Assembly (NCBI GenBank): GCA_964587655.1
Contig: CAZPMT010000018.1
Span: 1-62,145 of the forward strand
Length of the DNA: 62,145 nucleotides
Direction of reading: 5' to 3'
Origin: CAZPMT01 sp964587655
Lineage (GTDB): Bacteria; Hydrogenedentota; Hydrogenedentia; Hydrogenedentales; SLHB01
Shown: positions 15,213 through 22,536 of the stretch, one piece after another
How positions within the stretch are numbered: position 1 is the first letter of the stretch
How the letters are laid out: every line of letters begins with the position of its first letter
Translations under genes and position numbers: made by a program
Notes under the pieces: generated by a model
The model's database searches: none
What the model was told of the DNA's origin: nothing
What the model saw: only the letters and a program-made list of their open reading frames with translations

Positions 15213-16415
15213 CTATGCGGCTATCCGTTTGTCTTCGCGAAAGAAGAGGGCCATCGCGACGGCTACGGCGAGGCCGATGGCGGCGGGGACGAGCCAGAAG
15301 TGGGCATAGTTGATGACCGATGCGCCGGGCGTGGTGAAGATCTGGCCCGTGAGGCCCGAGGCGAGAGAACCCGACATGACGCCAAGCCCGGAGATCATGA
15401 TGGTGAATAGTTGCTGGGCGCCGGCGCGGGTTTCCGGGGTGCTGTGCTGGTCTATGTAAAGGTAGCCGGCGGTGAAGAAGAAGGCGTAGCAGATGCCGTG
15501 GAGCGCGATGCCGCCGAGGATGAGCGCGGGAGACCCGGCTGCGAAGGCGACGTATCGGGCGGCTTGCGCGAGCGCGCCGATGATCATGGCCTGCTTGATG
15601 GTGAGCCGGGTGAGACTGTATCCCAGAAACCCGAGGACGATCACTTCCGAGATCTGTCCGACGCTCATCGCGGGCATGATGTATTTGCTCTGGAACCCAA
15701 TCTGGCTGAGAAAGGGGCTCATGCCAAAGTAGTAGAACTGATGGACCATGCTGTTGACGAAGGTCAGCACGCACAGTAGCAGCAGGCCCGGCCGCGCGAA
15801 GACCTTAATCGCCTTCCAGTACATGAGAGTCGAACGGTCCGTGGCGCGGACGTGCGAGCGGGGCAACGTCATCGAGTATGCCGCGAGGACGCTTGAAGCG
15901 AGCGCGGAGACGTACAACGCGTGCGGAAGACGGTCCGTCGCGGTGAGACCGCCCCGCAGCCAGAGGTAGCCGAATACCCACGCGACGACGACCCACCCGG
16001 CCGTCCCCCACATGCGGACGCCGCCGAAATCACGCTTTGCATCCTCGACGTGGTGCAGGGTGATCGCGTTCGTGAGGCCAAACGTGGGCGTGAAGAGAAG
16101 GCCATAGATGAGATAGAGGATCAGAAAGGGCGCGAACCGGGTCTGTTGCGCGAGGGCGACCATGATGACGGCCGCAAGCAGGTGGCACAACCCGAGCAGC
16201 CGTTCGGAACTGATCCATCGATCCGCGATGTGCGACATGATGAACGGCGCGAACAGTCCGGCTAGAGCGGGCATGGCCAGGATCTCGCCGACGGCGTAAG
16301 GCTGGAAACCTAGGTAATTCTTGAGATACAGGCTGAGAATGGGGATGGTCGCACCGGGCACGAAGTACTCGAGGAACATCATCACGGACAGACGGAACTT
16401 CACGGATGAAGACAC
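15213..16415 (-). CDS. MFS transporter, nucleoside:H+ symporter-like (NupG type)
   Basis: About 400 residues with 12 predicted membrane segments. The opening VKFRLSVMMFLEYFVPGATIP, the NYLGFQPYAVGEILAMPALA segment and DFGGVRMWGTAGW between TM4 and TM5 are typical of the NupG/XapB nucleoside permease branch. These proteins import nucleosides with protons; in this kind of bacterium members are widespread and the substrate may be another small sugar-like compound. A GTG at 16415 with AAAGGA upstream is the likely start; ATG 16442 or 16478 would add an unlikely charged N-terminus. It stands alone, followed downstream by the CTERM gene on the same strand. Confidence 0.85.
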   Translation of the reverse strand: MSSSVKFRLSVMMFLEYFVPGATIPILSLYLKNYLGFQPYAVGEILAMPALAGLFAPFIMSHIADRWISSERLLGLCHLLAAVIMVALAQQTRFAPFLILYLIYGLLFTPTFGLTNAITLHHVEDAKRDFGGVRMWGTAGWVVVAWVFGYLWLRGGLTATDRLPHALYVSALASSVLAAYSMTLPRSHVRATDRSTLMYWKAIKVFARPGLLLLCVLTFVNSMVHQFYYFGMSPFLSQIGFQSKYIMPAMSVGQISEVIVLGFLGYSLTRLTIKQAMIIGALAQAARYVAFAAGSPALILGGIALHGICYAFFFTAGYLYIDQHSTPETRAGAQQLFTIMISGLGVMSGSLASGLTGQIFTTPGASVINYAHFWLVPAAIGLAVAVAMALFFREDKRIAA

Positions 16416-16488
16416 AGATTCCTTTCTTCTTTGACCAAGCATGTTGCGCGGATGCGGCGCGCGCTTGCGGATATCCAAGAGTGCAGCA

Positions 16489-17292
16489 TCACTGGGCGGG
16501 AACGGCGTCGGCTTCGCACTGGGCGCGGAGTTTCACGGCCTCTTCATGCAGCGGGCCCGACGTGACCCGGGCGAGATATGCATCCAACTGGCGGATAGCC
16601 TCCGGGATCCGGCCCAGCTTATGCAGGATGTTGGCCATCCGGATGGACCCATCGCCATCGGGCGCGACAACGGTCGTCATGCGATAGTAATTGAAGGCAT
16701 CATCGAGTTTCCCAAGCTGCTCCGCGGTCTGCCCCATGGTCGCGCTTGCCCAAAGGACCTGCTGTTGATCCTTGGCGGCCTGCGCCTTCCCGAGCCACTC
16801 GATGCCAAGGCGTTCCGCTTGTTCATACTGGCCCGCGCGAAACAGAGCGGTCACATATCCTGTCCAGTGCCCGGGCAACGTGAAAGCCTCAGGCGCCAGG
16901 GAGCGATAGGCATCGACCGCCTCTTCGTAACGGCCGAGGCGCAGCAGCACTTCACCGATCGATCGTCCGCACTCGTACTCGCGCGCCTTATCGTCGAAGC
17001 GGCCCTCCAGGGCCTGATGGTAGCGTTGAATGGCAAGTTCGTAATTACCTTGACCTTCCGCTTCCTTGCCGCCCTGAAACGCCGCCTCGGCACACGCCCG
17101 GTCGATTCCGGACGTCAGTTCGTCGCCGTACAGACCAAAGGCGAACACGAAGAAGAGCATACCCACGTACGCCACCGCCGCGGCGATCAGGAAAGTCGTG
17201 AAGGCGTCCGGGGGATTAAGGCGGGCATTCAGATCTTCCGCGAGAGGTTCCTCGCGCGGGGGCTCGTTCGTTTCAACGACGGATTCAGTCAT
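16489..17292 (-). CDS. Membrane-anchored TPR protein
   Basis: A 267-residue protein with a charged cytoplasmic N-terminus (NEPPREEPLAEDLNARLN), one membrane segment (FLIAAAVAYVGMLFFVFAFG) and then at least four tetratricopeptide repeats such as ELAIQRYHQALEGRF, EVLLRLGRYEEAVDAYRSLA, AEQLGKLDDAFNYYRM and ILHKLGRIPEAIRQLDAYL. TPRs mediate protein interactions. ATG 17292 is chosen because it starts the charged, family-like segment (MTESVVETNEPP). No partner is obvious; the gene diverges from a GT4 glycosyltransferase at 17439. Confidence 0.75.
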   Translation of the reverse strand: MTESVVETNEPPREEPLAEDLNARLNPPDAFTTFLIAAAVAYVGMLFFVFAFGLYGDELTSGIDRACAEAAFQGGKEAEGQGNYELAIQRYHQALEGRFDDKAREYECGRSIGEVLLRLGRYEEAVDAYRSLAPEAFTLPGHWTGYVTALFRAGQYEQAERLGIEWLGKAQAAKDQQQVLWASATMGQTAEQLGKLDDAFNYYRMTTVVAPDGDGSIRMANILHKLGRIPEAIRQLDAYLARVTSGPLHEEAVKLRAQCEADAVPAQ

Positions 17293-17438
17293 GGCTATGG
17301 CCTCATTGTGGTTCACGAGGTGTTTCCGCAGAGTGTAGCACATCTTTCCGGCGCCGTGCATTCAGGTTTTGATTGCGGCTTCAGTTCGGCTAATATGCAC
17401 GCCGGTAATCGCTTTTTCCTGTCACCAGGTGGAACTTG

Positions 17439-18551
17439 ATGCGGATTCTGCTCTCAGGATACGTGCTCGGGGAAGGCCGGATGAGCATGGTCCGGTTCGG
17501 CCGGACTTTGCGAGACTATCTCGTCCGCGTTCTCGATGCGAAGGACCGTGTACTGCTCGATGAGAATTCCGGAAACCTTCCGGAAGCCGCCTTGCGTCCT
17601 CAAGGGATCTCCGTCAAACTCGAGAAGCGGCTGTGGATACCGCTTCGGCTCCGCCTGAGACCGTATGACGTGCTGCATATCCTGGACAGCGACTACGCGG
17701 CTGCGATCCCGAAGCCGAGGCTCCGGCGTACGGTGGTAACGTGTCACGATATGATGCCGTTTCTTCAGCGGGAATACGGTTTCCCCGACACGTTCAGCCG
17801 CTTCGGGCGTCACTTCTTCGAGCAGAACCTTCGCAAAATGGCCGCGTGCGGACGCATTGCAGCGGATTCGCGGTTCACGCGCGATTGCGTCATAAAATAC
17901 ACCGGCTGTCCTCTTGAACGCGTCGAGGTGATCCCGCTGGCAGTTGAACATCATCGTTTCCAGCCCATGGCCAGGGACCCTGACGTCGAGGCGTTCCGCC
18001 GCAGGCACGGGCTCGAGGGAAAGGAAGTCCTGCTTCACGTCGGCGCCGGCGTGTGGTACAAGAACGTCGAGATCGTACTCGAAGTGCTGAGCGAACTGGT
18101 CCGGCAAGGCCACTCAAGCGTTGTCCTTCTCAAGATCGGACGGATCACGCGGGCACAGGCGGATCTCGCCGCGCGGCTCAAGATTCAAGACCGAATCATC
18201 CTGCTCGAGCGCGTTTCGGACGACGAAATGCCGCTTGTCTACGCCGCGTCCGATGTCCTGTTGTGGCCGTCGTTATGCGAAGGGTTCGGTTTGCCCGTGC
18301 TCGAGGCCATGGCCTGCGGGATGCCCGTGGTTTGCTCGAACGGCGGATCGCTGCCGGAAGTCGCGGGTCGGGCGGCCGCTATACACGAACCGCGCGACGT
18401 ACCCGGGTTGGCCGCCGCGTGCCGCCGACTGCTCGAAGACCCGTCCTTCGCGGATGAGATGCGTACTGCCGGGCTGACCCATGCCGCGACCTATCGCTGG
18501 GAAAAGACCGCCGCGGCGTACTATCGGCTCTACGCGGAGCTAAACAGTTAG
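17439..18551 (+). CDS. GT4-family glycosyltransferase
   Basis: A 370-residue GT-B glycosyltransferase. The N-terminal domain contains VLHILDSDYAAAIP and VTCHDMMPFLQREYG. The C-terminal nucleotide-sugar-binding domain has LLHVGAGVWYKN and the classic E-x7-E region LWPSLCEGFGLPVLEAMACG followed by MPVVCSNGGSLPEV. It should transfer a sugar from an activated donor to a glycan or lipid acceptor in the cytoplasm. ATG 17439 has AGGTGGA upstream. There are no other glycan genes in the immediate operon, so the product is unknown. Confidence 0.92.
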   Translation: MRILLSGYVLGEGRMSMVRFGRTLRDYLVRVLDAKDRVLLDENSGNLPEAALRPQGISVKLEKRLWIPLRLRLRPYDVLHILDSDYAAAIPKPRLRRTVVTCHDMMPFLQREYGFPDTFSRFGRHFFEQNLRKMAACGRIAADSRFTRDCVIKYTGCPLERVEVIPLAVEHHRFQPMARDPDVEAFRRRHGLEGKEVLLHVGAGVWYKNVEIVLEVLSELVRQGHSSVVLLKIGRITRAQADLAARLKIQDRIILLERVSDDEMPLVYAASDVLLWPSLCEGFGLPVLEAMACGMPVVCSNGGSLPEVAGRAAAIHEPRDVPGLAAACRRLLEDPSFADEMRTAGLTHAATYRWEKTAAAYYRLYAELNS

Positions 18552-18589
18552 AACGCAAGGAATCGGGGTGTCGCGGCATACCTTCTTCA

Positions 18590-19864
18590 TCAATCCGGCC
18601 CCAACAGCCGAACCTGCTGCAGGCACATCGCGTAGCGAACGTCCGGCGGATCGGGCTTGGTCTGTTTGAGCACATCCGCCATGAAATTGGCGGCAAAGCA
18701 TAGCCACAGCGTCCGGCCGTCGCTCTCGATGAACTTGGACGGGAAATTCACGAAATAGGCTTGGGGACCGAACTTGTGCATGAAGGTCACGAGGCGCCAA
18801 GGCCCGGTAAGAGCGTCCGATTCGAGGATCCAGGTGTTGAACGTGCCGACTGTGTTGCCGCCGTCGGTTACGCACATCAGGTATTTCTTGAGGGGCGGAT
18901 TGTAGGTCATCGTGACGCAGCCGCACCGATTGTTCCAGTCGATGAGCGGCTTCATGGCCTCAAAATCGTGCGTCCAGACCGGTTTTCCTGCCGTGTCCGT
19001 TCCGGCATAGAACTCATATTTTGAGGCATCGTCAATGTTGTCCGGCGTCGGTTCAACGCGCAAGAGAAAGATCTGATCGCCCGTGATCCAACTGGCGTTC
19101 GCTATGCGGGGTTGGGGATCGGGATCGACCGCGCCATGGGCCACCAGGTAGGCTTTGCCGTCCGGCGAATGTTGCATGTCTTTTCCGAAATCGACGAAAT
19201 GGGGCGACCCAATCTTGACGGGACCGCCGAATTTCTTGGGTTCAGGGAACAGCGCGTGGGCGGGCGTGTGCTTGGTCTCGATCCAGGTCTTGCCGAAGTC
19301 TTTCGAGTGGCGGAACCCGACGAATGGCCCGAGCACGCCCCAGTTGATGTCGCCTTGGGACGTCTTTACCAGCGCTTCGAGGCTGCCGTTCTCGTTCATG
19401 AGGCAGTAGGTCCCGTAATACCAGACGCCGCGGTAGACGAGTGTGCCGCAGGGGTACCGGCCGCCGTACGGGGCCGCCGACGCCTTGACCGTGGCCACGT
19501 CGACGATTCTCTCGAGATGCAGCGGGTCATCGCCGATGATCTTGGCGTGGCCCGTGCAGGGGTCTTTGCCGCCCGAGAACGCGGACGTCTTGTCAACCTT
19601 GCCGTCTGTCCAGGGCGAATAGAGGTTGCCGTCCGCGGCCCAGGACGGATACCACGTGTCCGCGTTGGTGTATTCGGCGTGACGGCCCGTAAAGGCAAGG
19701 CCTTTGAGGGACGGCGAAGGCTGGAAGGGGCAGTCCTGGGGCGGCTGTGAGGGCCAGATGCGATAGTCCCGCGCGTCTTCCTTGGGCGCGCCGGATTCCT
19801 GGCCCGCGGAGGCAAGCCCGGCTAGAATTAAGAGAGTGGCGGCGATTGTCAGTGGACATTTCAT
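18590..19864 (-). CDS. Exported beta-propeller protein, possible carbohydrate-active enzyme
   Basis: A 424-residue protein with a signal peptide (KCPLTIAATLLILAGLASAG). Its repeated beta-strand motifs include FVGFRHSKDFGKTWIE, KIGSPHFVDFGKDMQHSPDG, GCVTMTYNPPLKKYLMCVTD and TWILESDALTGPWRLV, the pattern of five-bladed propellers (DUF4185 or GH43/sialidase-like). SKDFGKTW is an Asp-box-like element. A hydrolase acting on polysaccharide is plausible but no catalytic set was identified. ATG 19864 with GGGAGA upstream defines the signal peptide. It lies downstream of nothing on the same strand, so it is probably monocistronic. Confidence 0.72.
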   Translation of the reverse strand: MKCPLTIAATLLILAGLASAGQESGAPKEDARDYRIWPSQPPQDCPFQPSPSLKGLAFTGRHAEYTNADTWYPSWAADGNLYSPWTDGKVDKTSAFSGGKDPCTGHAKIIGDDPLHLERIVDVATVKASAAPYGGRYPCGTLVYRGVWYYGTYCLMNENGSLEALVKTSQGDINWGVLGPFVGFRHSKDFGKTWIETKHTPAHALFPEPKKFGGPVKIGSPHFVDFGKDMQHSPDGKAYLVAHGAVDPDPQPRIANASWITGDQIFLLRVEPTPDNIDDASKYEFYAGTDTAGKPVWTHDFEAMKPLIDWNNRCGCVTMTYNPPLKKYLMCVTDGGNTVGTFNTWILESDALTGPWRLVTFMHKFGPQAYFVNFPSKFIESDGRTLWLCFAANFMADVLKQTKPDPPDVRYAMCLQQVRLLGPD

Positions 19865-19985
19865 GGGCGTCTCCCAGTGGGTGAATTTGTGCGCATTGTC
19901 GGTGATAGTAGCGGAAGTTGTCAAGCATTTCGGAACAACACTTCTTCCGGAGAGAGAGCCCTCGAAATGTTCTGAGCGATTTTAT

Positions 19986-20014
19986 TTGATTTGTGGATGG
20001 GAATGTTGTACAAT
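19986..20014 (+). promoter_or_regulatory. Sigma-70-type promoter for DEAD-box helicase
   Basis: TTGATT (19986-19991), a 17-bp spacer and TACAAT (20009-20014). It would give a leader of about 175 bases before the ATG at 20195. Confidence 0.6.
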
Positions 20015-20041
20015 GACCTCAACATAAAGCACTGCTGATAG

Positions 20042-20076
20042 GTAGCAGGCGGGCTTTTGTTGCCCGCGATTCCTAC
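20042..20076 (+). promoter_or_regulatory. Leader hairpin of the helicase mRNA
   Basis: GTAG (20042-20045) and GCGGGC (20049-20054) pair with GCCCGC (20062-20067) and CTAC (20073-20076) around TTTTGTT. It lies at the start of the presumed long leader. Long structured leaders are known in cold-induced helicase genes; function here is inference. Confidence 0.45.
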
Positions 20077-20194
20077 TCTACACTCACCTCCGAGTTCGGT
20101 GACTCACCTATGTGTTGTTTCCTACTTTGCCGGTGTTCAGCAGGCAAAACCCGCTCCTGATCGGGTACGCCCGGCGGGGCAGAAGGAAACAATA

Positions 20195-21406
20195 ATGACG
20201 TTTGATGATCTACCCATTGATCCAAGGTGTCTCAAGTTGCTGAAGTCGCAGGGAATTGTCGAGCCGACACCCATCCAGGAGCAAACCATCCCCGTTGCGG
20301 CCGCTGGTCGCGACGTCGTCGCCATCGCCCAGACCGGCACGGGCAAGACGCTGGCCTTTGCGTTGCCGGCGGTGACGCGCCTCTGTACGCGTACGTCCGG
20401 TCGTAACCGAATGCTCGTGATTGCCCCCACGCGCGAACTGGCCCTGCAAGTCCGGTCCGTCATCGAACCCCTGGCAAGCGCATTTGGCCTTCGCTCCGCA
20501 TGTATTTATGGCGGAGTTGGTTATGAACCGCAGACGCAGGCGTTGCGGAAGGGGTGCGCCATTATCGTGGCCACGCCGGGCCGGCTACTCGACCACATGC
20601 AGCGCAGGAACGTATCTTTCGAGGACCTGGAAATCCTGGTGTTGGATGAGGCGGACCGGATGTTGGACATGGGTTTTCTGCCTGATATCCGGCGCATCCT
20701 CGCGAAGGTGCCGTCTGACCGTCAGACGATGATGTTCTCGGCGACGTTTCCGCAGCCGATCGAGAGGTTCGCCGCCGACCTGCAGCGCAACCCTGTCCGG
20801 GTCGAGGTGGGGCCTGCCTCCACGCCGGTCGACAGTGTTAGCCAAGGCATCTACACGGTTGACCAGAGCGCAAAGATGTCGCTCCTTTCCAAGCTTCTGA
20901 ATGAGCCCAAGGTCGAATCGGCGCTCGTTTTCCTTCGCACGAAACATCGGACGGATCGGGTAGCCAAGACCCTCCACAAGGAGGGGTTCCAGGTGCAGGC
21001 CATCCACGGAGATCGTTCGCAAAGCCAGCGGCAGCAAGCACTTGACGGTTTCCGTCGGGGCCGCTATACGGTCCTGGTCGCTACGGACATCGCGGCGCGC
21101 GGCCTGGATATCAAAGGCATCAGCCACGTAATCAACTTCGATATCCCCAACAACTCCGAAGAGTATATCCACCGTATCGGCCGGACGGCCCGCGCCAGCG
21201 CCAAAGGCGATGCCATCACCTTCGTCTGTCCCGGCGAGCACTTGGAACTGAGGAATATCGAGGCCGCCCTCGGCCAGAACCTGCCCAGAATGCAATGGGA
21301 AGGGGCCGTGCCCGTTCTGTCGCTTTTCCAAACAGAAGCGGAACGCGCCGGCGGAGACAAGCGGACGGGCGCGCGCCGGAAACGCCGCCTGCTGCAGCGG
21401 CGATAG
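20195..21406 (+). CDS. DEAD-box ATP-dependent RNA helicase, RhlE-like
   Basis: A 403-residue helicase with all core motifs in order: Q motif EPTPIQEQTI, motif I AQTGTGKT, Ia PTRELALQ, GG, Ib TPGRLLDH, II VLDEADRMLDMGF, III SATFP, then domain 2 with ATDIAARGLDI and VI HRIGRTARA. It unwinds structured RNA, as in ribosome assembly or mRNA decay. The C-terminus is short and basic (GARRKRRLLQRR). ATG 20195 has AGAAGGA upstream. An RRM/RGG RNA-binding protein gene follows 590 bp downstream, a pairing often seen among cold-responsive genes. Confidence 0.94.
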   Translation: MTFDDLPIDPRCLKLLKSQGIVEPTPIQEQTIPVAAAGRDVVAIAQTGTGKTLAFALPAVTRLCTRTSGRNRMLVIAPTRELALQVRSVIEPLASAFGLRSACIYGGVGYEPQTQALRKGCAIIVATPGRLLDHMQRRNVSFEDLEILVLDEADRMLDMGFLPDIRRILAKVPSDRQTMMFSATFPQPIERFAADLQRNPVRVEVGPASTPVDSVSQGIYTVDQSAKMSLLSKLLNEPKVESALVFLRTKHRTDRVAKTLHKEGFQVQAIHGDRSQSQRQQALDGFRRGRYTVLVATDIAARGLDIKGISHVINFDIPNNSEEYIHRIGRTARASAKGDAITFVCPGEHLELRNIEAALGQNLPRMQWEGAVPVLSLFQTEAERAGGDKRTGARRKRRLLQRR

Positions 21407-21466
21407 AGGTCAGGATTGACGGAGTTACCCGGTCGAGCCGCATGTTTTCGCACTGCAAAATTCTCG

Positions 21467-21495
21467 TTGGCATCCCCGATTCATTGTGCTATAAT
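21467..21495 (+). promoter_or_regulatory. Strong sigma-70-type promoter, leaderless
   Basis: TTGGCA (21467-21472), a 17-bp spacer and a perfect TATAAT (21490-21495). Expected transcription start coincides with the ATG at 21501. Confidence 0.72.
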
Positions 21496-21500
21496 GCGTC

Positions 21501-21749
21501 ATGAGTAAGCGATCGTCACATCCGCCGGCAATTCGAGCCCACTCACGCAGTGAGCGGCGCGAGCAGGCTTTGTGCATCGAGGCGCTGGAGTCCGGAAAGT
21601 TCGATACGTTGACTGACGAAGCGTGGGTCCAGCTATGTGAGACGGTGTCGAAGGACGGTCGTTTGATTCCGCCCGACGACGGGACGGAAAGACAATCTCA
21701 ATCCGTGAAGAGTCCCTCCCATGCTGAGTACTCAGTGCAGACAGAGTAG
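21501..21749 (+). CDS. Small hypothetical protein, probably leaderless
   Basis: An 82-residue charged protein with no membrane segment; the central part (REQALCIEALESGKFDTLTD, then EAWVQLCETVSKDGRLIPPD) could form an alpha-helical hairpin, while the tail is Ser/Gln-rich and disordered. I do not recognise the family. Support for it being real is the near-consensus promoter whose start site would fall on or next to the ATG, so translation would have to begin without a leader. Alternatively the promoter serves the RRM gene at 21995 and this is part of a long leader. Confidence 0.5.
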   Translation: MSKRSSHPPAIRAHSRSERREQALCIEALESGKFDTLTDEAWVQLCETVSKDGRLIPPDDGTERQSQSVKSPSHAEYSVQTE

Positions 21750-21994
21750 GTCCCGCCCCTTGCCGGAGAGCATCCGGCTTTGAGCGAGAGGACCCGTGCA
21801 AGACGAAGGAGAGGTACACGCCGGACGGCAGTTTAGTGCGGCCGGATTCGGCGTGGATGACGTGGTGGCTACGGTAGTCACTGTCCCCGATGGTGGTGTG
21901 AAGGTCGATGCAGACCATCCTCTTACGGGACAGGATCTGTACATTAAGGTGATGCTCGTTGAAGTTCAACTCAGATGAGGAAAGGTGACGGCAA

Positions 21995-22390
21995 ATGAAC
22001 ATCTATGTGGGCAACTTGGCCCATCAGACCACGGAAGCGGAACTGCGGCAGGCGTTTGAAGCCTACGGAAAAGTTGACTCGGTCTCCCTCATAAAAGACA
22101 AGTTCACCGGTGATTCCCGGGGATTTGGCTTTGTGGAAATGCCGACCAAAGAGGAAGCCACGGCGGCGATTGCCGGCTTGAACGGGCAAAACCTCGGGGG
22201 TAGGGATCTGAACGTGAACGAAGCTCGTCCGCGCGAAGACGGTGGCGGACGCGGCGGCGGCGGTAGCCGAGGCGGCGGCGGCGGACGCGGCAGCGGCGGT
22301 AGCCGAGGCGGTGGCGGCGTCGGTGGTGGCGGGCGCGGCGGCGGCCGAGGTGGCGGCGGCGGCGGTGGAAACTGGCGCGGCGGCTGGTAA
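21995..22390 (+). CDS. Glycine-rich RRM RNA-binding protein
   Basis: 131 residues: one RNA-recognition motif (residues 1-78) with RNP2 IYVGNL and RNP1 RGFGFVEM, followed by a 50-residue Gly/Arg tail of RGG type. This resembles the cyanobacterial Rbp and plant glycine-rich proteins, which bind single-stranded RNA and are often cold-induced. ATG 21995 has GAGGAAAGG upstream. It lies downstream of the DEAD-box helicase on the same strand; joint action on structured RNA is inference. Confidence 0.93.
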   Translation: MNIYVGNLAHQTTEAELRQAFEAYGKVDSVSLIKDKFTGDSRGFGFVEMPTKEEATAAIAGLNGQNLGGRDLNVNEARPREDGGGRGGGGSRGGGGGRGSGGSRGGGGVGGGGRGGGRGGGGGGGNWRGGW

Positions 22391-22536
22391 CTCCTAACCC
22401 ATACATTACGAATCGCATCCGACGATGGGTCGGCGAGCAATCGTCCGGCCCTCGGCGGTAGCTTTGAACACGGGGAGAAGTAGCGGTAAAGAGATCGCCG
22501 CCACTGCTCGCAAGGGGAGGAGTCGCGCCCTATCGT

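Larger units (their letters stand above)
21407..21994. other. Interval between helicase and RRM genes
   Basis: It holds a strong promoter and a small leaderless reading frame (21467-21749, listed separately). The rest, 21750-21994, includes an open frame of 60 codons on the plus strand (21796-21978) with no recognisable family; I do not call it a gene. Confidence 0.4.

Noticed and set aside
21796..21978. 60-codon open frame between helicase and RRM genes
   Set aside because: No ribosome-binding site and no recognisable content, and the opposite strand is open as well.
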